A stretch of DNA of 64,000 nucleotides from JBAVVD01 sp049697115 (lineage in GTDB: Bacteria > Acidobacteriota > Aminicenantia > Aminicenantales > UBA4085). Positions 42,131-50,687 of the stretch are shown here, piece by piece. Each line of letters starts with the position of its first letter. Positions within the stretch are counted from its first letter, which is position 1. The stretch spans positions 1-64,000 of the forward strand of contig JBAVVD010000007.1 in the NCBI GenBank assembly GCA_049697115.1. The letters run 5' to 3'. A model generated the notes under the pieces. That model was not told where the DNA came from, searched no databases, and saw only the letters and a list, made by a program, of their open reading frames with translations. The translations under genes were made by a program, and so were the position numbers.

Positions 42131-43435
42131 TTATATATAATAAACGGGAATAAAAAGGATGTGGGTCTTGTTCTTTTCCATGAATCCCCAATAATTTTTT
42201 GTTAGGACAACTGCAGACTCAGGCTTAAACGACTCAATAAAACTGGCCAAGCTTCTTGAGAGTCGTTCTTTAGAGAAGGTCGAATACTTAACTTCAAGGG
42301 GCACAGGCAGGCCCTTGATTTGAAGAACAAAATCCACCTCAGCGCCTGATTTCGTGCGCCAAAAGTCGATTTTTTGCTGACCCTCGCATAATTCATTAAG
42401 CCTTATATAAACCGCGTTCTCAATAATGGCGCCTGCGTCGGGGCGGGTGCGGAGGCTGTTCATGTTTTCCAAAAGGTTATTCCGGAATCCAAGGTCATAA
42501 AAGTAGATTTTTGGATTCTTGGAGAGTTCTTTCTGCCGGTTCTTAAAAAAGGGCTTGACTTCCTGACAGATAAAAGTTTCTTTAAGGATCTGGAGATGCT
42601 TTTTGACCTGACGATAATTGAGGTGGGAAGCCTGACCCAGATTCTGACAATTAATGATATTCCCGACTTGTGTTGCCAGGACCTGTGACAAAAGATAGAG
42701 ATTATTTTCGGTCGCCAGCTCTAAAAGCGTTTTGATATCCTTGAGAATATAGTTGTTATAAATATCGCCCAGAATTTTCACCCTCTCCAGGTGATTTCGA
42801 GAGAGCGTGACTTCTGGATATCCCCCCCAGATACAGAAATCTTCGTAGTGCCGGATCATCTCTTCGGAGAAAATGTCCTCCTCGTTTTTAACTGGGAAAG
42901 GTTTGCCCTGGAAAAGCCAGGATATAATTTTTTCGTTATTTTGTTTATAGATCTTCTGCAAACGGCTATCTCTTGTCTGCAAATATTCACCAAAATTAAA
43001 TGGATAAAGGTGAAAACTCAGGATGCGGCCGACCATGAATTTGGCCACCCGGGCCTTTATCTCCAAAGAGGATGATCCGGTGACTATAATTTTTATATTT
43101 TTGACGGTGTCATAGATGAATTTTAACTTTTGGCCCCCTTCCCTGGCGTATTGAAATTCGTCGATCATCAGAAAATATTTGCCTCCATTTTCATCAAGCC
43201 TGTATGAATTGGTGAAAGAGACAGGGTCAGCTTCGAACTGGGCGAGAAGTCTTCTATCCTCAAAAGTTAGAGAGGATATGAGCTCCTTTTTAATCCTAAA
43301 TTTCTCTGACAGATATTTCTTTAATATCTCCAGGAAAGTTGTCTTTCCGGATTGGCGTGGGCCAACAATTGAAATAAACTCTTTCCTTAATAAAAAGGGC
43401 TCGATTTTGTTTAAGAGATCTCTTGGGTATATCAT
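42131..43435 (-). CDS. AAA-family ATPase with DUF4143 domain (second copy in window)
   Basis: The protein has 434 residues. Walker A is VGPRQSGKTTF at about residue 25 and the Walker B-like strand is YFLMIDEFQYA; TGSSSLEIKARVAKFMVGR follows. A central FCIWGGYPEV and the C-terminal DUF4143 part with DFWRTKSGAEVDFVL and PLEVKY complete the family pattern. Unlike the 1040 gene, its Walker A matches the family consensus. The start is preceded by AAGG 6 nt upstream, itself part of a large palindrome (43442-43478), which suggests autoregulation. It borders the defence-type island. Confidence 0.9.
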   Translation of the reverse strand: MIYPRDLLNKIEPFLLRKEFISIVGPRQSGKTTFLEILKKYLSEKFRIKKELISSLTFEDRRLLAQFEADPVSFTNSYRLDENGGKYFLMIDEFQYAREGGQKLKFIYDTVKNIKIIVTGSSSLEIKARVAKFMVGRILSFHLYPFNFGEYLQTRDSRLQKIYKQNNEKIISWLFQGKPFPVKNEEDIFSEEMIRHYEDFCIWGGYPEVTLSRNHLERVKILGDIYNNYILKDIKTLLELATENNLYLLSQVLATQVGNIINCQNLGQASHLNYRQVKKHLQILKETFICQEVKPFFKNRQKELSKNPKIYFYDLGFRNNLLENMNSLRTRPDAGAIIENAVYIRLNELCEGQQKIDFWRTKSGAEVDFVLQIKGLPVPLEVKYSTFSKERLSRSLASFIESFKPESAVVLTKNYWGFMEKNKTHILFIPVYYI

Positions 43436-43441
43436 TTTTAG

Positions 43442-43478
43442 CCTTACTAATAATGCATTGCCTGCAATTATGGTAAGG
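43442..43478 (-). promoter_or_regulatory. palindrome overlapping the ATPase ribosome-binding site
   Basis: CCTTAC (43442-43447) and GTAAGG (43473-43478) are the arms. Inside them AATAATGCA and TGCAATTAT pair further with one bulge, giving an almost continuous 37-nt inverted repeat. On the coding strand the last arm, GTAAGG, is the ribosome-binding sequence 6 nt before the ATG. Candidate operator or translation-blocking hairpin, comparable in position to that at 1003-1025. Confidence 0.5.
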
Positions 43479-43506
43479 TTATTTATGCAGGTTTGTCAAG
43501 AGAAAA
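43479..43506. repeat. direct repeat, left copy, flanking the toxin-antitoxin pair
   Basis: TTATTTATGCAGGT plus the following 14 nt recurs at 44118-44145 with four mismatches in 28. This copy covers the toxin stop codon (TCA at 43496-43498 on the plus strand). Confidence 0.55.
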
Positions 43507-43750
43507 AACAATGTTTAATATGCAAGATGATAATTTTCTTTTCTGCCCTGTCCAGAGCATAAATGATGCGATAATCGCTATGCCTGTACCGGCATAAGCC
43601 CTTGAAAATTCCCCGTAAAGGCTTTCCAAGAGCCATGGGATTCACAGCCAGCTGCGTCTTGATCTTTCCGATGAGCGTGCGGGCGGCGTTTTTATCTAAT
43701 CCCTTGAGGTCCTTGAGCGCCTTCTCATGCCAGATGACGTCATAACCCAA
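43496..43750 (-). CDS. RelE/ParE-family toxin
   Basis: An 84-residue protein with the RelE-like fold pattern: DVIWHEKALKDLKGLDKNAA at the start, PLRGIFKGLCRYRHSDYRII in the middle and a strand-type end KIIILHIKH. The Arg residues in RYRHSDYR match the active-site strand of RelE-type ribosome-dependent mRNA interferases. It overlaps the antitoxin gene by 11 nt, the normal order for antitoxin then toxin. Its 3' end lies in a direct repeat shared with 44118-44145. Confidence 0.88.
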   Translation of the reverse strand: MGYDVIWHEKALKDLKGLDKNAARTLIGKIKTQLAVNPMALGKPLRGIFKGLCRYRHSDYRIIYALDRAEKKIIILHIKHCFFS

Positions 43751-43955
43751 GTTCCTCCTCCAGCTCTTTGGTTGTCAGGTACCTGGCATTCTTCTCGTTG
43801 AGTCTGTCCAGCGCGACATGAGCTTCTTCGTACTCATCGAGGAATTGTTCGATCATCTCCCTGATGAAGGATGTCTTTGTGCGCCTGGTTTTCTCAGCCA
43901 GTTTGTTCAGCCTTTTAAAAATGTCATCAGAAAGCCTGACTGACAATGTAATCAT
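43740..43955 (-). CDS. ribbon-helix-helix antitoxin
   Basis: The 71-residue protein has an N-terminal ribbon-helix-helix: ITLSVRLSDDIFKRLNKLAE then TKTSFIREMIEQFLDE. The charged C-terminal tail ends in TTKELEEELGL and would wrap the RelE-type toxin encoded downstream. It should also bind and repress its own promoter, in the AT-rich stretch 43956-44117 that contains the tandem TACATATATTACA-like words. Confidence 0.85.
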   Translation of the reverse strand: MITLSVRLSDDIFKRLNKLAEKTRRTKTSFIREMIEQFLDEYEEAHVALDRLNEKNARYLTTKELEEELGL

Positions 43956-44117
43956 AGCTCACCACCTCTGTATTACAAATAATACATATATTACATTCTG
44001 TCAAGCTCTTTTGTCTTCAACTCCAAGACGCCCAACAACACCACTTATTCTCAACTTACATTTCTTTAGGAATGAAGGTATTTAAATAATGATCTACTAC
44101 ATGCAAATTTGGCAATA

Positions 44118-44145
44118 TTATTTATGCAGGTATGGCTAGAGAAAA
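44118..44145. repeat. direct repeat, right copy
   Basis: This matches 43479-43506 at 24 of 28 positions, including an unbroken 14-nt TTATTTATGCAGGT. It lies between the antitoxin promoter region and the end of the DUF5131 gene. The pair brackets the whole toxin-antitoxin unit, so the unit could have been inserted or copied as a block. Confidence 0.5.
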
Positions 44146-44172
44146 TTGCCAGAAAGTGATATCGAGGTCGGC

Positions 44173-44886
44173 TCAGATGGCATGGGGCATCTCGTTCCAC
44201 AGACGACCATCAAGAAGACGCCCTCTCTTTTTCTTGTTTACTCCTCCCCATTGTTTGAAGAAAAAAGGAATTTTAGACTCTTTGCACTTTGCCTTTATAT
44301 CCATAACCCATTCTGAATTCAGCGGCCGGGCTCTGGGCCCGGATTCCCCTCCGACAATTACCCAATGAACGCCGGTCAAATCCAGATGTGTTATCGGGCC
44401 GAGCAACGGCTCCATGGAAAGGAACCTTATTTTTGCCGAGGTATTGCGTAAATGATCAATGCGAAAAGCACATCTTTGGTCTTCGACTGTAACGCCCATC
44501 CAGATATTATCCGCCCAGGGAAGTATTGGGCTCATTTGACTGAGGCGGCCAGACCGCTTTGTCAGAATTTGAAACCGATGCCAAGAAGCGCGATTCATGA
44601 CATCGAATACACGGGAGATGAAATCATCGGGAATTTTTTCATGAAAGAGATCGCTCATAGAGTTCACGAAAATCATCTTTGGCCTACGCCATCTGAATGG
44701 CAGACTCAGTGCTTCTTTATGAATAGCGACCTCAAATCCCCGAGAATAATGCGGCAAGCCCATAGCTTTGAGACGCCGCGCCATACGTTCAGCATAGCAG
44801 TTCGTACAGCCGGCGCTGATCTTGGAGCAACCTGTCACAGGATTCCAGGTGGCTTCAGTCCATTCTATCGTGGAACTGAACGCCAT
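44173..44886 (-). CDS. DUF5131 (phage Gp37/Gp68-like) protein
   Basis: The 237-residue protein starts with the family signature TIEWTEATWNPVTGCSKISA and the radical-SAM-like cysteine pattern GCSKISAGCTNCYAERMARR. Later family segments are FVNSMSDLFHEKIPDDFI, WHRFQILTKR, WMGVTVEDQ, FLSMEPLLGPI and VIVGGESGPRARP. DUF5131 genes usually occur in phages or defence islands beside a three-Cys-motif partner gene (tcmP). No tcmP is present here. Family function is not settled; a nucleic-acid or small-molecule modification enzyme has been suggested by fold. Confidence 0.9.
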   Translation of the reverse strand: MAFSSTIEWTEATWNPVTGCSKISAGCTNCYAERMARRLKAMGLPHYSRGFEVAIHKEALSLPFRWRRPKMIFVNSMSDLFHEKIPDDFISRVFDVMNRASWHRFQILTKRSGRLSQMSPILPWADNIWMGVTVEDQRCAFRIDHLRNTSAKIRFLSMEPLLGPITHLDLTGVHWVIVGGESGPRARPLNSEWVMDIKAKCKESKIPFFFKQWGGVNKKKRGRLLDGRLWNEMPHAI

Positions 44887-45127
44887 TGTATTTCTCGTTC
44901 TTTATAGTAATATGAAAGCTATTTCACAAGGTTTTTTGATTTTTTTGCATACTGAGATCAATCCGGATTTCCGGAGGTGGATGGCGAAAGCCATCGGGCC
45001 CGAAAGAGCCTTTTATTATATGAATTTTTTCCCATAAATATTCCCTTCTCGGCTATAATATTTGGATTGAAGAATATCGATAATTTTCGTAGCAAAAGGA
45101 GCCATCTAGATTTCTGAAAACCCGTTT

Positions 45128-45253
45128 TCAAACAGTATTTCGTTTCAACGCTTTCCCAGCGATGAAATCTCCAAAATCGATAGCAAATATTGCATCATCG
45201 AGATCGCCTTTAATGACTTCCTTTCGTGGCCTACAGCTATTTAAAACTCCCAT
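45128..45253 (-). pseudogene. 5' stub of a DUF499-type ATP-binding protein gene
   Basis: The stretch begins with a good ribosome-binding site (AAGGA, 7 nt before the ATG at 45253) and encodes 41 residues: MGVLNSCRPRKEVIKGDLDD, then AIFAIDFGDFIAGKA, before a stop. This closely resembles my memory of the extreme N-terminus of DUF499 ATP-binding proteins, which are about 1000 residues long and linked to DNA-modification defence clusters. Everything after the first 35 residues or so is missing. It follows the nuclease gene by 15 nt on the same strand. The adjoining 44887-45127 has no recognisable gene. Confidence 0.5.
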
Positions 45254-45268
45254 TTAAGGCTCCTTAGT

Positions 45269-47017
45269 CTATTTATTATTGAAAAAGAAAGCTCTTATGT
45301 CGTCAGAAAATTTGTGATATTCGGAATGCAGGAAATCTGGTATGCGTACTTGTCCTTTGGAAAACTTTATATTTAGAAAATGTGAAAAACTGAAATCTAT
45401 ACTCGGATCAAATTGAATTCTTTCTTTTATGAGTTCAGGGAAGTCCCTCAAAAAAGGGAGAGATTTTTCGAAGTCCTCGATGGTCATAACTGTAAGAGGA
45501 TATATCTCGATATTATCCATTAATGAAGTTCGATTTAAAAGATTCTGAAAATTTCTATTAAAGATATAATTTGTGAAGGGCGTTTGTAGAACATTATCAT
45601 ATACAATTAAGACTGGGAATATGCGCTTGATTTTTTCCGTATTGATTTTACTGCAAGCAAATTGTCTGGATTTGGAAAATAGCTTATTAATATTATTAGC
45701 AAGTTGCCCATAGCCTTTCCATTCTCCTTTGTTGTTCTTTTCAAATTTCAGTATAATTTCTCCCATCAATGAATCAACTGAGTTAGCAAATTTGTCTTCT
45801 TGGCTTAATATAGTGAACTTATACTCAAAGAGCACTAGATTTTCATCTGAAATAAGAATACCATCGGCAATTTCATCTTTGGTTTTCTGATAGCAAGGCC
45901 TTGAATAGAAATCACTTGATTCGGAATTCAAGCTTTCTTTTATAAGCATATTTATGTATTTTTCGAACAAGAAACCCCAAAAAACGTGAAACTTCTCCCT
46001 TTGATTACTCTCCAAATAACCATTAATCGTCCAAAATATGCCTGTAGCTAGCTTTTCAAGCAGGGAATAAAAATCGATACAGAAATAAACATCTTGATCA
46101 AGGTTAGCTATGGGGTATTTCCGAAATGGCAAGAAGCCGTAATTATAATCTAAATCTTTGGCAGCTCGTATCTCCTCTCGGTAGGCCGATAATGGCAGAG
46201 AAACAAGCTCAAAAAATGTGTCCAACTTCTCTCCAGGGAATTCCTTTCTCGCTTTGGCTAACAGCCGATCTTTGTGAATATATATTGCGTCCGGATCTTT
46301 CATTATGCGCTTCTTGTTTTCAAGGTAAATGGATAACAGACCGAATACAAAAAACATCAATTCATCAATAGTCAGCTTTGTCGCAGATTTGAAGATATCA
46401 TTCAGGTCTAAAAAGGAATCATCATCTTTGAATGAAGATGATATTTCTTTGAATATCTTCCGCATTCGCGATATTACAAGCATAAGCTCAGGAGGGTTAT
46501 TTAGCTCCCAACCAGGTAACGATTCTTTCCAGAGAAGATCTTTTTTCTTATCTGTCTCCTGTCTGTCCAGCTCATTATCGTCGAGGTTTAGAAGGCTTAA
46601 AAGATCATTGGCGATGAGGAAACATATGCCTAGTTTGTTTCTCACTTGGCGAATCTTGAACGGCCTCTTTGGGATATTCTGACAGGTTAAAAAGGCATTC
46701 TTTAGCATAAATAGAATTTGATGTCGATGGAAGAGAAGCGTGTGTGCGTCGTATTTTTTGCTTAGCCTTTCAAGTGTATAATCATTTAGGAACCACTTAG
46801 CTATATAGATCTGCAAAGATGAATCAAACGGGCTCTTGATATCAGAGAATAGGAGGTTGATTTTAGATAAAATCAATATCGTTTCAAAAAAATCAAAATC
46901 CTTCAGGCGCCTTTGAAGTTCTCGAACACTGGGCTTTACTCTTGGAAAAAGATCAGAATATCTAAGATAAGCGAGAATAAGAACTGGACTATATCTTTTT
47001 AAATCCTCTTGGATCAT
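45269..47017 (-). CDS. uncharacterised protein with PD-(D/E)XK nuclease-like motif
   Basis: The 582-residue soluble protein is rich in Lys, Ile and Phe, and AT-rich in DNA. No named family is recognised. The middle has the nuclease-like arrangement EIADGILISDENLVLFEYKF (about 390-410): an acidic residue, a strand, then E-x-K. That is the active-site order of PD-(D/E)XK enzymes. A Glu in FLFEKYINMLIKESL upstream fits the first helix of that fold. The N-terminal 350 residues are helical and could bind DNA or a partner. Its ATG overlaps the stop of the HNH stub (ATGA), and a DUF499 stub follows. Confidence 0.65.
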   Translation of the reverse strand: MIQEDLKRYSPVLILAYLRYSDLFPRVKPSVRELQRRLKDFDFFETILILSKINLLFSDIKSPFDSSLQIYIAKWFLNDYTLERLSKKYDAHTLLFHRHQILFMLKNAFLTCQNIPKRPFKIRQVRNKLGICFLIANDLLSLLNLDDNELDRQETDKKKDLLWKESLPGWELNNPPELMLVISRMRKIFKEISSSFKDDDSFLDLNDIFKSATKLTIDELMFFVFGLLSIYLENKKRIMKDPDAIYIHKDRLLAKARKEFPGEKLDTFFELVSLPLSAYREEIRAAKDLDYNYGFLPFRKYPIANLDQDVYFCIDFYSLLEKLATGIFWTINGYLESNQREKFHVFWGFLFEKYINMLIKESLNSESSDFYSRPCYQKTKDEIADGILISDENLVLFEYKFTILSQEDKFANSVDSLMGEIILKFEKNNKGEWKGYGQLANNINKLFSKSRQFACSKINTEKIKRIFPVLIVYDNVLQTPFTNYIFNRNFQNLLNRTSLMDNIEIYPLTVMTIEDFEKSLPFLRDFPELIKERIQFDPSIDFSFSHFLNIKFSKGQVRIPDFLHSEYHKFSDDIRAFFFNNK

Positions 47018-47178
47018 CTTAATCCATTTAAATTGGAACCCATCTTTGCTTTTCCGAAAAGCTGCCAGAAATTGACTTCGTCGATATCGGGAATGCCGGA
47101 GACAACCCTATACCACTCGTTGTCTGTAATGCCCACCCAAAGCTTAGCCATTTGCGGGCTGTTCAATGAATTTCCCAT
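47014..47178 (-). pseudogene. N-terminal stub of an HNH-type restriction nuclease, coupled to the next gene
   Basis: An ATG at 47178 (or 47151) encodes 54 residues including MAKLWVGITDNEWYRVVSGI, then DEVNFWQLFGKAK, and stops at a TGA that overlaps the ATG of the nuclease gene. The LWVGxTDNxW...DEVNFWQ pattern is, as I remember it, the start of a family of putative HNH restriction endonucleases of about 250-300 residues. The HNH part is absent. Either a deletion fused this start to the next gene's leader, or the short peptide is kept for translational coupling. Confidence 0.5.
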
Positions 47179-47392
47179 CGGCTAAATACCGACTATGAAT
47201 CCCATTTATGTTCCCAAATTTCCTGCCTAAATATTACATTTTCAATGAAATCAGGTCAATAGATTATTGAATCCAGAAATTCACGAGACCTGAAATGCAA
47301 GAGATCTGGTAAAGCCTGAGAATCTCGATCTGGAAGTCTCGTCTAAAAATCTAAAAGCTGGGATTGACATTTTGCCGGAAGAGGTTTAAGCT

Positions 47393-47773
47393 ATGTCTGA
47401 AATTGTGAAATTCAGAAAATATGAAAATCTAACTATGGGAGACAAGGCAAAAATGGAAGAATTGGTCAGGCTGCGGGCCAGGGGCCAGGTCACTCTTCCC
47501 CGTTTCATCCGAGAAAAGCTCCATTTGGAGGATGGCAGCCTCGTTCTGGTAAAGGCCGTGGACCAGACCATCGTTTTGATTCCACAGGAGACAGTCGACA
47601 AGGAACAGTCATGGTTCTGGCAGGAAAAGTGGCAGAAGCTCGAGGCCGAGGCAGAAGAGGACATCCGGAAAGGAAGAGTGAAATCTTTTAATTCGGTCGA
47701 GGAACTCTTTGATGAAATTGAGGGAAGGCCTGAAGATCACAAGAACCGAAAGGTTCAAAAAAAGCGTTCTTGA
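47393..47773 (+). CDS. AbrB/SpoVT-type antitoxin
   Basis: The 126-residue protein contains an AbrB swapped-hairpin domain, VRLRARGQVTLPRFIREKLH followed by EDGSLVLVKAVDQTIVLIPQ. A Trp-rich helix (WFWQEKWQKLEAEAEED) and an acidic tail SVEELFDEIEGRPED should clamp the toxin. Its end overlaps the toxin start by 62 nt, so the pair is translationally coupled. TTGACA lies 24 nt before the ATG, which would put transcription start close to or inside the reading frame. A later ATG (47435 or 47453) is therefore possible. Confidence 0.85.
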   Translation: MSEIVKFRKYENLTMGDKAKMEELVRLRARGQVTLPRFIREKLHLEDGSLVLVKAVDQTIVLIPQETVDKEQSWFWQEKWQKLEAEAEEDIRKGRVKSFNSVEELFDEIEGRPEDHKNRKVQKKRS

Positions 47774-47993
47774 TCTAGACCAGCAGACCAGGGAGAAGCT
47801 GCGAAAACAGCTCGAGATTTTGATCTCGAACCTGCGGCATCCCTCACTGCGGGTGAAGAAAATCAAGGGGACAAAATCTATTTTCGAGGCGCGGGTGGAT
47901 GACCATTATCGATTCACCTTTGAATACGGGGAAAAGAACGAGATCATCCTAAGGGTCGTCGGCCCTCACAACTCGGCGCTCAAGAAACCATAG
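47712..47993 (+). CDS. RelE-like toxin
   Basis: The 93-residue protein has ITRTERFKKSVLDLDQQTRE at the start, HPSLRVKKIKGTKSIFEARV and DDHYRFTFEYGEKNEIILRV. This is the RelE/YafQ-like cytotoxic fold seen in toxins that pair with AbrB-type antitoxins. The ATG at 47712 lies inside the antitoxin gene. Second toxin-antitoxin pair of the island, in the opposite orientation to the first. Confidence 0.85.
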   Translation: MKLREGLKITRTERFKKSVLDLDQQTREKLRKQLEILISNLRHPSLRVKKIKGTKSIFEARVDDHYRFTFEYGEKNEIILRVVGPHNSALKKP

Positions 47994-48173
47994 GGAGACC
48001 TGAAGCGAGACTTTTTTGCAGGCAAATTATAAAGACTAAAGATGCGTTCTTTCCTTAAAATTAAGTCACTCCCTGAAGCTTTTTTGACAGCTCTTCTGAA
48101 GTTTTTCTCTTGACAAGTCAAAAGTGACAAATTATGCTTAATTTTGCCAGGGTTGTCGTTGTAGGGCATACAA

Positions 48174-48578
48174 GTGAAACAGAAGTTTTTAATACTATTA
48201 TTTATTACTCTATTTCTCATTTCCTGTGCGAAGTTCTTTCCGGTAAAGACTCAGGAGACTCAGTCTTCCCCCGCTTTTTTTACCCGCTCGTTTGACAGGG
48301 TCTGGAATGCGTCACTCAAAGCCGTTTTGGATATGAACTTTGTGATCATCAAGCAAAAAAAGGAATCCGTCGGGCTGCCGGCTTATAGAAAATGGAGCGG
48401 GGTCATTGAGGCCAAAGCCAAAAAAAAACTGCTTCTGGAAAAAAATTACCCACTTCTGTCCATCACCGTCAAGGACATCGGAGGGAAAATTGAAGTCCGG
48501 TGCCAGCCCGCTCAAAAGTCCCACACAAAACATCAAAATTCATTCTTTGAATATCTGAAAATACGCGTGAATGAATAA
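48174..48578 (+). CDS. small lipoprotein of unknown function
   Basis: The 134-residue protein has a lipoprotein signal, KFLILLFITLFLISCAKF, with a clear lipobox ending at Cys18. The mature part (FDRVWNASLKAVLDMNFVII followed by KQKKESVGLPAYRKWSG) resembles small DUF-type periplasmic lipoproteins with a helix-strand start. The start codon is GTG. It precedes the kinase gene by about 100 nt on the same strand and may belong to that module. Confidence 0.65.
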   Translation: MKQKFLILLFITLFLISCAKFFPVKTQETQSSPAFFTRSFDRVWNASLKAVLDMNFVIIKQKKESVGLPAYRKWSGVIEAKAKKKLLLEKNYPLLSITVKDIGGKIEVRCQPAQKSHTKHQNSFFEYLKIRVNE

Positions 48579-48679
48579 ACCGGAGGGGGAGAGCCTGATT
48601 GACACCGCATGTGCGAATGGAGGGGATGGTCTGACCCGTTCCTAGAGCGCAATTATTTTATTTTTCTGGAGGATTTTGT

Positions 48680-50686
48680 ATGATCGGACGCATGGTGGGC
48701 AAATACAAGATCCTGGGCGAAATCGGAAGAGGAGGAATGGGAGTTGTCTATAAGGCGCTCCAGGTTTCGCTCAACAGGACGGTGGCCCTTAAAATGCTTC
48801 CCTCCCAGATGGCCATTTCCCGGGAATTTCTGGAAAGATTCCAGAGGGAAGCCAGGATTCTGGCCCGCCTCGCCCATCAAAATATCGTCCATATATACGA
48901 CCTTGAAGAGATGGACGGGGCCTTCTTCATTGTCATGGAGTATATCGAGGGACAGAGCCTGGCCGAGATCATCTCCCGGCAGAGTCCCTTATCCCTGAGC
49001 ATGGCCAAAAAAGTGGGCCTTGGAGCGGCCTCTGCGCTATCGGTCGCCCACAAGGCCGGCATCATCCACCGGGACGTCAAACCGGAAAATATCATGATCG
49101 ACCAGCACGGCGAGGTCAAAGTGATGGACTTTGGAATCGCCCGGGCCGCGGATGAAACGTTCAAAACCAGAGCTGGAATCAAACTGGGAACGCCCGAATA
49201 CATGTCTCCGGAACAGGCCAAGGGGATGGACGTGGATGAGCAGTCGGACATTTATTCCCTGGGCATCGTTCTCTATGAAATGGCGACCGGGAAAGTTCCG
49301 TTTTCGGCCCAGGATTCCCTCGCCATAGCCTTAAAGCATGTCCAGGAACCGCCGGTTCCGCCTTCCCTTCTCTGTCCCTCCATTTATAAGGATTTTGAAA
49401 AGATCATCCTGAAAACTCTGGAGAAAGACAGGGCGCTGCGCTTTAAAAACGCCGATGAACTGTGCCGGGCCTTGAGAAAAATAGATGTCCCGGAAGAAGC
49501 GGAAACGATTGCCTTCCGGAGCCCCCTGGCGTTTCTGTACTGCCCGCAATGCGGAGAAAGCCTCAAAGAAGATTTCCTCCGCTGTCCGGAATGCGGCCTT
49601 GTGGTCAGGCGCCAGTGTCCGTTTTGTCAGGGAATTTTCGATGCCATCCACAGGGTATGCCCCCACTGTTCCCAGGAGCTTCCCTCATTCCGGCCCGAGG
49701 ATGTCCCTGAGACCGTCATCCTCAAGGGGCCTTTGATCAGGGAGCCTGTCCTGCCAACAATCGCAGCGCAAAAGCCAGGGATTCCGGTCCCGCAGGCAGT
49801 TTTCTCCATTCGCCAAAAAATATCCCGGATATTTCAAAAATATAACATTCCGGCTGTCCTCTTTGTCACCGGAGCCCTTGTGATTCTCATTGTGGGAATG
49901 GTCCTTGTTTTGGGAGGGAAAAAGACTGTTCCAATACAGGATATCGATTCCGACACAGAGTCCAACTCTTCTCTGGATACTTCGGACAAAGGAGGAGGTC
50001 GAACCGGAGGGACATCCGATAGAAACGTCCTTTCCGCCGATGATTTAGACGCCATGATTGTAGCGGGCAGGGATTACTTCGATCGGGGCGAATACGACCT
50101 TTGCCGGATTCAAATGGGCAAAGTGCTCTCTCTGGATCGCAGGAACAGGATCGCTGGGGATTATGTCGATAAAGCAGAGGCGGCGAAGCCCAAAGTCACC
50201 AGACTCCTGGACGATGCCAGGGAGGCCTTCCAGAATAAGGACTATCCCGCATGCATCAGCGCCTGTGAAGAGGTCCTCTCCATCAGTCCCCGGCACAGCC
50301 AGGCCCTGGAGCTCATCAACATGGCCAAGGCCCAGAGTCCGGATTTTATCGGTATGAGTGAGGATGAAAAAGAGATTCAGGATATCATTGAACGCCAGAG
50401 AAGGGGGATGGAAACAGAAGACGTCCCGCTCGTCATCCAGGATATCGCTCCTGAACTTGCGGCGCAGGTCCGCCGGGATGCCGAGAACTTTTTTGCCCAG
50501 AATAAAATCATCCGTGTCTCTTTCCAGAACGTCAAAATGGATATCAAAGAACAATCCGCAACAGTCACTTTTACCAACCGGATGGAATTTATTCCTTCCG
50601 GAAGCACAGCTCAAAGAAGTGAAAGTGTTCCGGGAAAATGGCAGCTTGAAAAACGGGAAGGCCTCTGGAAGATCGTGAAATTTTAA
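48680..50686 (+). CDS. transmembrane Ser/Thr protein kinase with zinc ribbons
   Basis: The 668-residue protein has an intact kinase domain (1-270): GEIGRGGMGVVYKALQ, VALKML, IIHRDVKPENIMI, VMDFGIA and GTPEYMSPEQ. Four CxxC pairs follow (CPQCGES, CPECGLV, CPFCQGI, CPHCSQE; about 290-335), forming double zinc ribbons. One membrane helix is VLFVTGALVILIVGMVLVLG (about 395-415). The periplasmic part has a Ser/Gly-rich linker, TPR-like helices and an NTF2-like end. GGAGG precedes the ATG. The PP2C gene follows after 1 nt, then two FHA proteins, so kinase and eraser are one unit. Confidence 0.93.
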   Translation: MIGRMVGKYKILGEIGRGGMGVVYKALQVSLNRTVALKMLPSQMAISREFLERFQREARILARLAHQNIVHIYDLEEMDGAFFIVMEYIEGQSLAEIISRQSPLSLSMAKKVGLGAASALSVAHKAGIIHRDVKPENIMIDQHGEVKVMDFGIARAADETFKTRAGIKLGTPEYMSPEQAKGMDVDEQSDIYSLGIVLYEMATGKVPFSAQDSLAIALKHVQEPPVPPSLLCPSIYKDFEKIILKTLEKDRALRFKNADELCRALRKIDVPEEAETIAFRSPLAFLYCPQCGESLKEDFLRCPECGLVVRRQCPFCQGIFDAIHRVCPHCSQELPSFRPEDVPETVILKGPLIREPVLPTIAAQKPGIPVPQAVFSIRQKISRIFQKYNIPAVLFVTGALVILIVGMVLVLGGKKTVPIQDIDSDTESNSSLDTSDKGGGRTGGTSDRNVLSADDLDAMIVAGRDYFDRGEYDLCRIQMGKVLSLDRRNRIAGDYVDKAEAAKPKVTRLLDDAREAFQNKDYPACISACEEVLSISPRHSQALELINMAKAQSPDFIGMSEDEKEIQDIIERQRRGMETEDVPLVIQDIAPELAAQVRRDAENFFAQNKIIRVSFQNVKMDIKEQSATVTFTNRMEFIPSGSTAQRSESVPGKWQLEKREGLWKIVKF

Positions 50687-50687
50687 A

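Noticed and set aside
44822..45037. Plus-strand frame of 71 codons overlapping the start of the DUF5131 gene
   Set aside because: Its first part is antisense to conserved DUF5131 sequence. The tail has some protein character but no signals.
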